From an uncultured Collinsella sp. (GTDB taxonomy: Bacteria > Actinomycetota > Coriobacteriia > Coriobacteriales > Coriobacteriaceae), in contig CAUDNY010000001.1 of NCBI GenBank assembly GCA_958450865.1, forward strand, positions 372,001 through 436,000: a stretch of DNA of 64,000 bases, in the 5' to 3' direction. A program made the translations under genes and the position numbers. How positions within the stretch are numbered: position 1 is the stretch's first letter; each line of letters begins with the position of its first letter. Shown piece by piece: positions 50,958 to 59,666 of this stretch. A model generated the notes under the pieces. That model was not told the origin of the DNA. It made no database searches and saw nothing but the letters and a program-made list of their open reading frames with translations.

Positions 50958-52346
50958 CTACTTGTGGAGCGAAGCCAGGGCGGGATCGGCCGGCGCGGGA
51001 GCTTCCAGGTCGGAGACCTTCACAATGCCGTTTTCGTCGGAGAAGGCACGGTAAATGGTCTGAATCGCCAGGTCGAAGTCCTTCTCCTCGACACCGATAA
51101 TGATGTTGATCTCGTCGCAGCTCTGCGAAATCATACGCACGCTCACGCCGGCCTGACCAAGCATGCCAAACAGGTGGCCCGAGATACCTGCGCGGCCGCG
51201 CAGGTTACGGCCGACGGTCGCGATGAGCGCCAAGCCCTCGACAACCTCGATCTCGAGCGGCTCGACCTCCTGCTGAATGTCGCCCACGAGTGAGTACAGC
51301 GAATCGTGCACATCCTGCTCCTGCACCACGGCGCCAAAGCGGTCGACGCCGGTGGGCATATGCTCGACGGAAACGTCATAGCGCTCGAAGACCGAAAGCG
51401 CGCGGCGCATAAAGCCGACGCGCGGCTTGGTGCGGTCGCGGGCCACGTTGATGGCGACAAAGCCGCGCTTGCCGGTCACACCGGTAATGATGGGCTCCGC
51501 CTCGCCCTCATCAGCCGTCTCGCTAATGATGGTGCCGGGGTCCTGCGGCGCATTGGTGTTCTTAATGACCAGCGGAATACCCGCCTCGCGCACGGGGAAC
51601 ACGGCCTCCTCGTGCAGGACGCTTGCGCCCATGTACGAAAGCTCGCGCAGCTCCTCGTAGGTAACGCGCGCAATGGGCTGAGCCTCCGGAACAATACGCG
51701 GATCGGCAGAATAGAAACCCGAGACGTCGGTCCAGTTCTCGTACAGGTCGGCGCCCAGGCACTTGGCCAAGATCGAGCCCGAGATATCGCCGCCGCCACG
51801 ATCGAGCAGCTTAATCTGGCCCTCACGCGTCGCGCCGTAGAAACCGGGCATAACAAAGCCGCCCTGCTGGCCGTACTCCTGCACCAGCTCGGAGGTGCGG
51901 TTCATGCTGAGCGTACCGTCATGATGGAACGCCACAACCGTCGCGGCGTCCAGGAACGGCAGGCCCAGGTACTCGGACATCAGACGAGCGGTGAAGTACT
52001 CGCCGCGGCTCACAAGCTCCTCGGTGGAGTAGCCGCCCGAGCGGGCGCGTTCGGCAAAGGCTGCGAACTCCTCGCGGATGGGATAGGTGAGCTCCAGCTC
52101 GTCAGCGATATCAAAATAGCGCTGGCCAATGTCCTCGAGCAGCTCCTCACACGACACGTGATACTTAACGTGAGCGTTAACCAGGTAGAGCAGGTCGGTC
52201 ACCTTGGTATCGCCCTTAAAGCGGCGACCGCAGGCGGAAACCACCACAAAACGGCGGGCCGGGTCTGCATCGACGATGGCCTTGATCTTCTTGAAGTGTT
52301 CGGCGTCGGCGACCGACGAGCCGCCAAACTTGGCAATTTTTATCAT
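50958..52346 (-). CDS. lysC: Aspartate kinase
   Basis: A 462-residue enzyme phosphorylating aspartate, first step of the aspartate amino acid family. KIAKFGGSSVADAEHFKKI is the catalytic start, then FVVVSACGRRFKGDTKVTDLL and the LLDRGGGDISGSILAKCLGA block; two ACT regulatory domains follow at the C-terminus (about 320-455), where end-product feedback would act. The N-terminal part is longer than the E. coli LysC pattern and resembles the single-function kinase of Clostridia. The start has no strong ribosome site. Divergent from thrC with a 103-bp gap that must hold both promoters. Confidence 0.9.
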   Translation of the reverse strand: MIKIAKFGGSSVADAEHFKKIKAIVDADPARRFVVVSACGRRFKGDTKVTDLLYLVNAHVKYHVSCEELLEDIGQRYFDIADELELTYPIREEFAAFAERARSGGYSTEELVSRGEYFTARLMSEYLGLPFLDAATVVAFHHDGTLSMNRTSELVQEYGQQGGFVMPGFYGATREGQIKLLDRGGGDISGSILAKCLGADLYENWTDVSGFYSADPRIVPEAQPIARVTYEELRELSYMGASVLHEEAVFPVREAGIPLVIKNTNAPQDPGTIISETADEGEAEPIITGVTGKRGFVAINVARDRTKPRVGFMRRALSVFERYDVSVEHMPTGVDRFGAVVQEQDVHDSLYSLVGDIQQEVEPLEIEVVEGLALIATVGRNLRGRAGISGHLFGMLGQAGVSVRMISQSCDEINIIIGVEEKDFDLAIQTIYRAFSDENGIVKVSDLEAPAPADPALASLHK

Positions 52347-52449
52347 GGGCTGGAGGTTACCTTTCTAAAAGCCTCTGCAAACCTGTTTTGCGCGCTCTGA
52401 TACCATGAGTTCACCGATTGGGACCAAGGTATCCGAGGAGCACTGTTAT

Positions 52450-53967
52450 ATGGGAACTTATCATAGTACACGAGGACGCACTTTATCATGCTCAAGTAAG
52501 GTGGCAATCCGCACCGGCATCGCTCCCGACGGGGGTTTGTTTGTCTCGGACGAGCTTGGCACCCAGCAGGTCGATATCAGCTCGCTTACCGATAAATCGT
52601 ACTTTGAAATCGCTCAAAATGTGTTGGGAATGTTACTGAACGATTACACGGACGAAGAAATTTCGGCCTGCGTGAATGAGGCTTACCGCGGTACGTTTGC
52701 GAATGATGAGGTCACACCGCTCGTCAAACTCGATGCCGCACCGGGCACCGACGCCCCTCAGACCTATGTGATGGAGCTCTTTGGCGGCCCCACGAGCGCC
52801 TTCAAGGACGTCGCCCTGCAGATGCTCCCCCGTCTGATGGCCCGCACTTCCGCCAAGGACGGCGGCGCCAAGCGCATCATGATCGTCACCGCCACGTCGG
52901 GCGACACGGGCAAGGCCGCGCTCGCCGGTTTTGCCGACGCTCCGGGCACGGGCATCACCGTCTTTTATCCCGAGGGCAAGGTCAGCCGCGTCCAGAACCT
53001 GCAGATGTCCACGCAGGAGGGCGATAACGTCGCCGTCTGCGGCATCCGCGGCAACTTTGACGACGCCCAGAGCGCCGTCAAGCGCATCTTTGCCGATAAG
53101 GAGCTTGCCGAGCGCCTGGAGGCCGCTGGCACCGTGCTTTCGAGCGCCAACTCCATCAACGTCGGCCGCCTGGTACCGCAGGTCGTCTACTACTTTGCCG
53201 CCTATGCGCAGCTGCTGCGCGCCGGCGCCATCGAGGCCGGCGACGCCGTGGAGTTCTGCGTACCGACCGGCAACTTTGGTGATATCCTGGCCGGCTACTA
53301 TGCCAAGCGCATGGGTCTGCCCGTCGCCAAGCTCGTCGTGGCGAGCGACAAGAACAACGTGCTGGCTGACTTCCTGACCACCGGCGTCTACGACCGCAAC
53401 CGCCCGTTCTTCACGACCATCTCGCCGTCGATGGACATCCTTATTAGCTCCAACCTGGAGCGCATGCTGTACTTCCTGTCCGATGGCGACTGCGAGCTCG
53501 TTGCCGGCCTTATGGAGCAGCTGGCGCAGACGGGTCGCTACGAGGTGCCCGCCGAGCTGCTGGCCAAGATCCAGAGCGTGTTTGGCTGCGGCTGGGCCAG
53601 CGAGGACGAGGTCCGCACCGCCATCAAGAGCTGCTGGGACGCCAACGACTACGTGATCGACCCGCACACCGCTTGCGGCTATCACGTCTTTGAAAAGGTC
53701 GCTCCTGCCGAGGGTGCCAAAGCCCGCGTGCTGCTTTCGACCGCCAGCCCCTACAAGTTCCCGCGCGCCTGCTGCGACGCCCTGGGCCTCGACGTTCCCG
53801 AGGACGACTTTGAGGCCATGCGCGTGCTCGAGCAGGCCACCAACACGGTCGCCCCGGCCCAGCTCGCCGAACTCGAATCCAAGCCCGTCCGCTTCGAAGA
53901 CGTCTGCGACGTAGCCGACATGGCCAACTACGTAGAGTCTGCAGCAAAAATGATGGCTTCCAACTAA
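52450..53967 (+). CDS. thrC: Threonine synthase
   Basis: A 505-residue PLP enzyme making threonine from O-phosphohomoserine. The start block YHSTRGRTLSCSSKVAIRTG, and the PLP lysine in ELFGGPTSAFKDVALQM are present, then TATSGDTGKAALAGF (phosphate loop) and CVPTGNFGDILAGYYAK. MGTYHSTRG is the start because AGGAG lies before it; a 15-residue upstream extension is not supported. It is followed by a long palindrome and then thrB in the same direction. Confidence 0.93.
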   Translation: MGTYHSTRGRTLSCSSKVAIRTGIAPDGGLFVSDELGTQQVDISSLTDKSYFEIAQNVLGMLLNDYTDEEISACVNEAYRGTFANDEVTPLVKLDAAPGTDAPQTYVMELFGGPTSAFKDVALQMLPRLMARTSAKDGGAKRIMIVTATSGDTGKAALAGFADAPGTGITVFYPEGKVSRVQNLQMSTQEGDNVAVCGIRGNFDDAQSAVKRIFADKELAERLEAAGTVLSSANSINVGRLVPQVVYYFAAYAQLLRAGAIEAGDAVEFCVPTGNFGDILAGYYAKRMGLPVAKLVVASDKNNVLADFLTTGVYDRNRPFFTTISPSMDILISSNLERMLYFLSDGDCELVAGLMEQLAQTGRYEVPAELLAKIQSVFGCGWASEDEVRTAIKSCWDANDYVIDPHTACGYHVFEKVAPAEGAKARVLLSTASPYKFPRACCDALGLDVPEDDFEAMRVLEQATNTVAPAQLAELESKPVRFEDVCDVADMANYVESAAKMMASN

Positions 53968-54047
53968 AACCCCTTATGAGGCGCCGGCGAAAGCCGGCGC
54001 ACTTTCTTTCATCAGATAACCCCCGGGATGATGACGAACGCGCACAG

Positions 54048-54157
54048 CGTGCCTGGCTGTTTAGTTCGTCGCGAGTTCCGCACGCAAAGGAAAGCACTTA
54101 ATGTGCTTTCCGTCTTGCGCAGGACTGTCCGAGCAGCGAACTAAACAGCCAGGCACG
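54048..54157. repeat. Composite palindrome G between thrC and thrB
   Basis: Perfect 21-bp outer arms (54048-54068 and 54137-54157), a diverged core (GTTCCGCA / TGTCCGAG) and an inner stem GGAAAGCAC-ttaat-GTGCTTTCC. The right arm ends 5 bases before the GGAGG ribosome site of thrB. Confidence 0.88.
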
Positions 54158-54171
54158 CCAGGAGGACTCAC

Positions 54172-55053
54172 ATGATCAAAATCACCGTCCCAGCAACAAG
54201 CGCCAACTTGGGCATTGGCTACGACACCCTCGGCATGGCCGTCAGCCTCTACTCGCACTTCACCTTCGAGCGCGCCGACAAGCTCACCATCACGGGCTGC
54301 CCCGAGGAGTTCCAAAACGAGAATAACCTGGTCTATGTGAGCTTTGTCGATGCTCTGGCCGCCTGGGGCGAGCCGGCCTTCCCCGTCGCTATCGACATTC
54401 AGACCGACGTGCCCGTCGCCCGTGGCCTGGGTTCCAGCTCCACCTGCGTCGTCGCCGGCATCATGGCTGCCGCCGCGCTGACGGGCCACACCGTCGACCG
54501 CGCCGAGCTCGTCCGCATTGCCGCCGAGGTCGAAGGGCATCCCGATAACGTCGCCCCCGCTATCCTGGGCGGCGCCGTCTGCTCCTTTACGCCGACCGAC
54601 TCGCTGCCCCAGTGCCTGCGCTACGAGGTGAGCGATAAACTGCGTTTTATTACCGTGATCCCGCCCTACGAGGTGCACACGAGCGAGGCGCGCAAGGTCG
54701 TGCCGCAGGAGATTCCGCTCTCCACCGCCGTGTGGCAGATGGGCCGCATCGCCGGCATGACGCGCGGCCTGGAGACCGGCGACCTTGACCTGATTGCCGC
54801 CGCCAACGACGACCGCATCCAGGAGCCCTATCGCCGCCGCCTCATCCCCGACTACAACGCCGTGCGCGACACCTGCCTTAACGGCGGCGCCAAGACCATC
54901 TGGATCAGCGGCTCCGGCTCGACCCTCATGGCCGTAACCGACGATACCATCGTGGCGAAGTTCCTGCAGGTCAAGCTGCGTGAGCAGTTCCCCAAGTGTG
55001 ACACGCATATTTTGACGTGCGACACCGAGGGCGCTCAAATCGAGTACCTGTAG
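54172..55053 (+). CDS. thrB: Homoserine kinase
   Basis: A 293-residue GHMP-superfamily kinase that phosphorylates homoserine for threonine synthase. Motifs: KITVPATSANLGIGYDTLGM (motif 1), PVARGLGSSSTCVVAGIMA (ATP loop) and WISGSGSTLMAVTDDT (motif 3). GGAGG precedes the ATG by 7 bases. It is the second gene of a thrC-thrB unit, although the palindrome between may regulate it. A composite palindrome follows the stop. Confidence 0.93.
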   Translation: MIKITVPATSANLGIGYDTLGMAVSLYSHFTFERADKLTITGCPEEFQNENNLVYVSFVDALAAWGEPAFPVAIDIQTDVPVARGLGSSSTCVVAGIMAAAALTGHTVDRAELVRIAAEVEGHPDNVAPAILGGAVCSFTPTDSLPQCLRYEVSDKLRFITVIPPYEVHTSEARKVVPQEIPLSTAVWQMGRIAGMTRGLETGDLDLIAAANDDRIQEPYRRRLIPDYNAVRDTCLNGGAKTIWISGSGSTLMAVTDDTIVAKFLQVKLREQFPKCDTHILTCDTEGAQIEYL

Positions 55054-55074
55054 ACATCGCTGGTTAATCCCTTC

Positions 55075-55203
55075 GGGCCGCCCAAGGGTATCCCCTTAAA
55101 AACGTCCTCGCACTTGAGGCCCGCTTATCCTGCTCCTTCGGAGCTACGGATAAGCGGGCCTCGTGCTGCGGAATGTTTTTAAGGGGATACCCTTGGGCGG
55201 CCC
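55075..55203. repeat. Composite palindrome C (between thrB and engB)
   Basis: Perfect 29-bp outer arms (55075-55103 and 55175-55203), the core ACGTCCTCGCAC / GTGCTGCGGAATGT and an inner stem GGCCCGCTTATCC / GGATAAGCGGGCC with a GCTCC-ttc-GGAGC tip. It lies between two convergent genes. Confidence 0.94.
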
Positions 55204-55311
55204 TACAGCAACGTGGTCGACGATGTCTATAGGAACCCACGCTTTGAAGGGGCGCCGGGCTGATGGTTTGGCTTTTTATTGGTGGGGGCCCTTACTGGGA
55301 TGGGACCCTTA

Positions 55312-55902
55312 CTAGAGGCAGGCCTCGGCAATGCGGCGCTTAAGCTCATCGATGCCGGTGCCGGTTTGGGAGCTTGTGATGATTACGTTTTCGGCCGGAA
55401 CGTTGAGCTGCTTTTTGATGGCTGCTGCCTGGCGGGCCTGCTGGGTGCGGCTGAGCTTGTCGGCTTTGGTGAGGCAAACGATAAAGTTGAACTCGTTGCC
55501 CTGTAGGTAGTCGATCATGTCGTGGTCGAGCTTGCTGGGGTCGTGACGAATGTCCACCAGTGAGACGACCAAGTTAAAGCTGCGCTCGGAGTCGAAAAAG
55601 TCGCCGATAAGCTCGGCCCAGCGGTCGCGCTCGGCCTTGGAGCGACGGGCGAAACCGTAACCCGGCAGGTCCACGAAATGCACGTCGTCGGCCTCGAAGA
55701 AGTTGATGTTGCTCGTCTTGCCCGGCGTACTGGAAACCTTGACTAAGTTCTTGCGGCCAAATAGCTTGTTCATAATCGACGACTTGCCCACGTTGGAGCG
55801 GCCGACAAAGCTCACCTCGGGGCAGGTGGACTCGGGAATCTGCGAAACCTTGCCATAGCTGGCGACGAACTTGGCAAGCTGGTAGTTAATGGAATCGGCC
55901 AT
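55312..55902 (-). CDS. engB: Ribosome biogenesis GTPase EngB (YsxC)
   Basis: A 196-residue GTPase needed for 50S ribosome assembly. The G motifs are PEVSFVGRSNVGKSSIMNKL (G1), STPGKTSNINFFEA (G2), FVDLPGYGFARR (G3), IVCLTKADKLSRTQQ (G4) and ITSSQTGTG (G5). MADSINYQ was taken as the start because AAGGAG precedes that ATG. It follows the MTA/SAH nucleosidase gene on the same strand with a 38-base gap, likely co-transcribed. Confidence 0.93.
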   Translation of the reverse strand: MADSINYQLAKFVASYGKVSQIPESTCPEVSFVGRSNVGKSSIMNKLFGRKNLVKVSSTPGKTSNINFFEADDVHFVDLPGYGFARRSKAERDRWAELIGDFFDSERSFNLVVSLVDIRHDPSKLDHDMIDYLQGNEFNFIVCLTKADKLSRTQQARQAAAIKKQLNVPAENVIITSSQTGTGIDELKRRIAEACL

Positions 55903-55940
55903 GGACACTCCTTGGTCGTAGGTTCTTACAAATAGACGCG

Positions 55941-56681
55941 CTATTGCGCAGCGGCAATGCGGCGGACGATATCGAGCGTAATGTCACTTGCGACACGCGC
56001 GTACTCGAACAGATCGAACTCTCGCTCGCAAATTGCATCGTACGCCTCGTCACAATTATCGCTGATAGCGCGCAACACCAGGCAATCGACACCATTTTTG
56101 GTTGCGACATGGGCAATTGCCGCGCCCTCCATGCCGACACAATCGGCATGCGTCGCCTCGATAGCGTCGTTGCGCATGGTGGCGCCCGTCACAAAGCGGT
56201 TACCCGTGGCAATCGTGCCGACCAGGAACTGCTTGGTGCCCTCGTTCGAAGCGACTGCATTTTTCGAAGCGTCAACAAACCCACGCTCAGCAAGCACGTC
56301 GGCGGCAATATCGACCAGCGCGGGCGTCGAGCCAAACTCCTCGAGCCCCGGTGCGGACTCGGCGATAAGCGCGGTATCGGTATCCAGATAGCGTAGGCGT
56401 TTGCCAATGACCACGTCGTCGATATGGAGCTTGGGGTTCAAACCGCCCGCAATGCCCGAAAACACAACAGCCTGCGGAGCATACTTGCTAATGAGGTGCT
56501 GTGTTGCAGCGGCGGCGTTCACCGTGCCCATGCCCGCCGTTGTGGCGACAACTGTCAGGCCGTCGAGCTCACCGCTCACAACGGTCAAGCCTGCCTCCCG
56601 TGCCTCGCAAACGTCGCTCAGCTCTTCCTTAATCTGCATGATCTCTTTTTCGAGCGCACCGATAATCGCGATGGTAGCCAT
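55941..56681 (-). CDS. mtnN: 5'-methylthioadenosine/S-adenosylhomocysteine nucleosidase
   Basis: A 246-residue enzyme that splits MTA and SAH, recycling methionine. TIAIIGALEKEIMQIKEEL is the family start (catalytic Glu), GLTVVATTAGMGTVNAAAATQ the nucleobase site, FSGIAGGLNPKLHIDDVVIG and GMEGAAIAHVATKNG (ribose site), with the catalytic Asp in LRAISDNCDEA. MATIAIIG is the start, with GGGG upstream. It is read upstream of engB. Confidence 0.92.
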   Translation of the reverse strand: MATIAIIGALEKEIMQIKEELSDVCEAREAGLTVVSGELDGLTVVATTAGMGTVNAAAATQHLISKYAPQAVVFSGIAGGLNPKLHIDDVVIGKRLRYLDTDTALIAESAPGLEEFGSTPALVDIAADVLAERGFVDASKNAVASNEGTKQFLVGTIATGNRFVTGATMRNDAIEATHADCVGMEGAAIAHVATKNGVDCLVLRAISDNCDEAYDAICEREFDLFEYARVASDITLDIVRRIAAAQ

Positions 56682-56759
56682 ACCATTCCCCAAACCTATA
56701 CGAAATTCTCAACCAAGGTATGGTACCAGCATTTTGTTTGACCTCGCCAAACGAACACG

Positions 56760-56948
56760 CTAAGCCAGTGCAGCTCGCGTATCAAACAGAGCCTTTGCAA
56801 TCGCAGCCGTAACCTCGCTCGAGCGGTCGCTCCACGGCATCGATGTCATGACGCTCATGACATAGGTACGGCCATCGATGTCGATAAGGCCCGCATCGCA
56901 TGTCGAATAGCAACCATCCTCGCTTATCCAACCCGCCTTGTTACACAT
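56760..56948 (-). pseudogene. Remnant of a class A beta-lactamase-like serine hydrolase (C-terminal fragment)
   Basis: Sixty-two codons read CNKAGWISEDGCYSTCDAGL then DIDGRTYVMSVMTSMPWSD: this is the KxGW...DAG...YVMAVMT strand region at the C-terminus of class A beta-lactamase-like hydrolases. The upstream body with the SxxK and SDN motifs is absent; upstream is only 31 bases, then the end of pflA. It is therefore a broken gene. It has no ribosome site of its own. Confidence 0.6.
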
Positions 56949-56979
56949 CTTAAAAGGTAGTCAATTTGGGACGGGCTTG

Positions 56980-57798
56980 TTAGCCGATGGCCGACCTGAG
57001 CTCCGCACGGCGCTTTTTCATACCGGCCATAACGGCATTGCGCAGCTCGGGCATGCGCGCGGTATCCATCTGGGGCACGCCCTCGAGCTTATAGGGAATG
57101 CCCAGTTGCTCGTACTTGACGACACCCATCGTGTGATACGGCAGCATTTCCAGGCCCACCACGTTGTGCCATGGAGCGATCAGGCGACCGAGCTTCTCGC
57201 ACTCCTCCACCGTGTCGGTAATGCCCGGCACAACCACGTGGCGGATAACGACCTTGATCTTGCGACGTGCAAGCTCATCGCCAAACGCCAGGATGCGTGC
57301 GGGATCACAACCGGTCAGCTTTTTATGCTCGACCGGGTCGGCATGCTTAATATCGAGCAGTACCATGTCGGTCTCGTTGAGCACGGCATCGAACTTCTCG
57401 GGGTGGTTGGGATCAAACGCATAGCCGCAGCTGTCAAGGCAGGTATGCACGCGACCATCAGGGTTGTTGTGCATCACGCGGAACAGATCAGCCAAAAACT
57501 CGGGCTGCAGAAGCGGCTCGCCACCCGAAACCGTAATGCCGCCGCTGCGGTAAAACTCATGGTTGCTCTGGAACTCATCCATCAGGTGCTCGACGGTCAC
57601 CATCGTGCCGCCGTTGACCGACCAGGTATCGGGATTGTGGCAATACGCGCAGCGCATGGGACAGCCTTGGACAAACACAACGAAGCGGATGCCAGGACCG
57701 TCGACCGTACCCATCGTTTCAATCGAATGTACGCGGCCCAGGGCAAACGTGGAGTCCTCGGGACGAGCGTCCACACCCTCGAGCGTCATCTCAGCCAT
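56980..57798 (-). CDS. pflA: Pyruvate formate-lyase activating enzyme
   Basis: A 272-residue radical SAM enzyme that abstracts hydrogen from the Gly of the PFL glycyl-radical domain. HSIETMGTVDGPGIRFVVFV and the cluster motif GCPMRCAYCHNPDTW (CxxxCxxC) are canonical, then GGITVSGGEPLLQPEF. MAEMTLEG is the start (AAGGTGG upstream), with GTG at 57807 also possible. It lies 1.6 kb from the split PFL genes, with DegV between. Here its target should be the small separate glycyl-radical protein. Confidence 0.93.
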   Translation of the reverse strand: MAEMTLEGVDARPEDSTFALGRVHSIETMGTVDGPGIRFVVFVQGCPMRCAYCHNPDTWSVNGGTMVTVEHLMDEFQSNHEFYRSGGITVSGGEPLLQPEFLADLFRVMHNNPDGRVHTCLDSCGYAFDPNHPEKFDAVLNETDMVLLDIKHADPVEHKKLTGCDPARILAFGDELARRKIKVVIRHVVVPGITDTVEECEKLGRLIAPWHNVVGLEMLPYHTMGVVKYEQLGIPYKLEGVPQMDTARMPELRNAVMAGMKKRRAELRSAIG

Positions 57799-57984
57799 TC
57801 CCGCCACCTTGCCTCTCTTTGGTTTTAGTTACATAAATGCCAGAGCCATTTTAGCCCATACGTATGATGGCGAAACGGTTTAGCGGTCAATTAGGTCGTC
57901 CTATTTGACCCCACGAAAAAGCGGCAGGAAGGTTGTCACAACCCGCCCGCCGCCGAGGCAATAGAAATCGATAGGCGCCAGGCC

Positions 57985-58839
57985 TTACGCCTTAAGCGTG
58001 AGCACCGCGCCGAAGGCGGTCGGGCCGCAATGGCTCGAGATGACGCCGCCGACCTGAGTCCAGATAACGTCCTTAAAGCCCAGGTCGTGCGCATAGATTT
58101 CCATGTCGTCGCGCAGCTCCTCGGAAAGGCCTACCGAATACGCCAGGCCAATGTGCGAGTAGTCAATCTCGCCCTTCGCAACCATGTGGTCAATAAAGGC
58201 ACGGGCGCACTTGAGCATAGAGCCGCGGAACTTCTTGGTCGCCACAAACTTACCGCCCGTTACCTCAATGCAGGGCTTAATCTTGAGCAGATGGGCGCCC
58301 AGGAACGCGACGTTGGACAAGCGACCGCCGGCCTTAAGGAAGGCGAGATCGGTTGGGACAAAACCCAACAGCACGCGGTCCATGACCGAATTGGTGAAGG
58401 CGAAAATTTCGTCGACGGTGGCATCGGGATGAGCCTCAATATACTTGGCGGTCTCGACGACAACGAGCGACTGGCCCACCGAGACAAAACGCGTATCCAT
58501 GGAGAACACGTAGTCGCGCCCCTGGGCCGCAATCTTAGAGGACTGATGCGAGCAGGTCGTGGCCTCGGAATATGCAAGATGCAAAATAGTCGCGTCGGGT
58601 TGCTCGGCATGGATGCGGTCGTACACATGCGCAAAATCCGCTGGCGAACAGCCACTGGTCTTGGGCATCACACCAAACTCGTTGCAGCGCGAATAAATCT
58701 CGAGCGGATCGATCGAGCCGTCCTCGACGGTCTCGTCACCAATCGTGACATGCATGGGCACGCGCACGATGCCGTAGCGCTCGCAGAGCTCCGGCGTCAC
58801 ATCCGACCCAGACTCGACCACGATTACGTACTTGCCCAT
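57985..58839 (-). CDS. DegV family fatty-acid-binding protein
   Basis: A 284-residue protein. KYVIVVESGSDVTPELCERY is the DegV N-terminus, followed by SGCSPADFAHVYDRI, STSxSS-like motif region and, in the C-terminal domain, GFVPTDLAFLKAGGRLSNVA (the acyl-chain-binding R-L-S element). DegV/FakB proteins bind fatty acids for the FakA kinase. The start MGKYVIVV was chosen to match family N-termini; only a weak ribosome site is present. It lies between pflA and the palindromes by the split PFL. No FakA is in the window. Confidence 0.85.
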   Translation of the reverse strand: MGKYVIVVESGSDVTPELCERYGIVRVPMHVTIGDETVEDGSIDPLEIYSRCNEFGVMPKTSGCSPADFAHVYDRIHAEQPDATILHLAYSEATTCSHQSSKIAAQGRDYVFSMDTRFVSVGQSLVVVETAKYIEAHPDATVDEIFAFTNSVMDRVLLGFVPTDLAFLKAGGRLSNVAFLGAHLLKIKPCIEVTGGKFVATKKFRGSMLKCARAFIDHMVAKGEIDYSHIGLAYSVGLSEELRDDMEIYAHDLGFKDVIWTQVGGVISSHCGPTAFGAVLTLKA

Positions 58840-59103
58840 TCTTATCACGACCCATCTCGACATTGGCTTTTCAAATACATGGCACGCGCCGCCGCACTGT
58901 TGCACAACGGCGTCCAAGCGCCAAAGAGACGCCGCCCCTTGCACACAACAAAGGACAGCGTCTCCCTGGAAAACTCCGTGCTTATCTGAGATTCTACACG
59001 GTTTATTAAGGAGTGTTACTTATTCCGCAAACGGTCGCTATACGCGATAAACGGTAGTTGCTAAGAAAGTATCCCGTGCGTCCAGCCCATCAGGAGAGTT
59101 CCG

Positions 59104-59226
59104 CCTAAAGGGTGACTACACAGGACCCCGCTGGGGTTGTTTGGGCTACCTCCCAAAACATTCCGCAGGACGCAAAGGGCTCCGCCGCGCGAAGCGCGCA
59201 GCGGAGCCCTTTGCATGTCCGAGGAC
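59104..59226. repeat. Composite palindrome E (broken, right arm missing)
   Basis: The left outer half begins CTAAAGGG, then GGACCCCGCTGGGG and CTACCTCCCAAAAC, then the core ATTCCGCAGGACG, inner stem GCAAAGGGCTCCGC / GCGGAGCCCTTTGC, and the other core CATGTCCGAGGAC. After that the outer right arm is missing (ACCAATTTTGATTT instead). The core orientation is opposite to A and B. Confidence 0.85.
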
Positions 59227-59251
59227 ACCAATTTTGATTTAGCGTAGTTCC

Positions 59252-59395
59252 CTAAAGGGCGACAACGCAGGAGACCCGGCAAGGCCGGGAGCACTTTGTC
59301 TCGCAAACATTCCGCAGCCGCGAAGCGGCGAGGACGTTTGAGAGGCAAAGTGCGTAGGCCTTACCGGGTCTCCGGTGGGAGTTGAGTCCCTTTAG
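59252..59395. repeat. Composite palindrome D (next to grcA)
   Basis: Long imperfect arms (GGAGACCCGG ... CAAAC at 59270-59308 and the complement at 59336-59373), core AACATTCCGCAG / CGAGGACGTT, inner stem CCGC-gaa-GCGG. The outermost CTAAAGGG / CCCTTTAG arms end inside the stop codon of the glycyl-radical protein gene. Confidence 0.9.
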
Positions 59396-59643
59396 AACTT
59401 GTCGTGGAAGGTACGCGAAATGACCTCGTCCTGCTGCTCCTTGGTGAGCGTGTGGAAGTTCACGGCATAGCCGGAAACGCGGATGGTCAGCTGCGGGTAC
59501 TTCTCGGGGTGAGCCTGAGCGTCAAGCAGCGTCTCACGGTTGAAGACGTTGATGTTCAGGTGGTGGCCACCCTTCTCGGCGTAAGCGTCGAGCATGTGGA
59601 CCAGGTTATCGGCCTGAGTCTCAGAAACTTCAGAAACCTTCAT
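59392..59643 (-). CDS. grcA: Autonomous glycyl-radical domain protein, C-terminal part of a split pyruvate formate-lyase (GrcA-like)
   Basis: An 83-residue protein that is the PFL C-terminal domain alone. EKGGHHLNINVFNRETLLDA, then EKYPQLTIRVSGYAVNFHT and EVISRTFHDKF align along their length with the end of PFL; RVSGYA holds the radical Gly58. In E. coli the same domain is the last ~85 residues of PflB, and GrcA/YfiD is a spare copy. Here PflB lacks this domain, so this protein must supply the radical. GAAGGAGAC is a strong ribosome site. It follows pflB by 85 bases with two hairpins between. Confidence 0.92.
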   Translation of the reverse strand: MKVSEVSETQADNLVHMLDAYAEKGGHHLNINVFNRETLLDAQAHPEKYPQLTIRVSGYAVNFHTLTKEQQDEVISRTFHDKF

Positions 59644-59666
59644 AATGTGTCTCCTTCGATTAATAG

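Noticed and set aside
54048..54157. Threonine or lysine riboswitch between thrC and thrB, or in the lysC/thrC gap
   Set aside because: The structure is a simple nested palindrome. No T-box GGUGGNACC element or lysine-riboswitch core was recognised.
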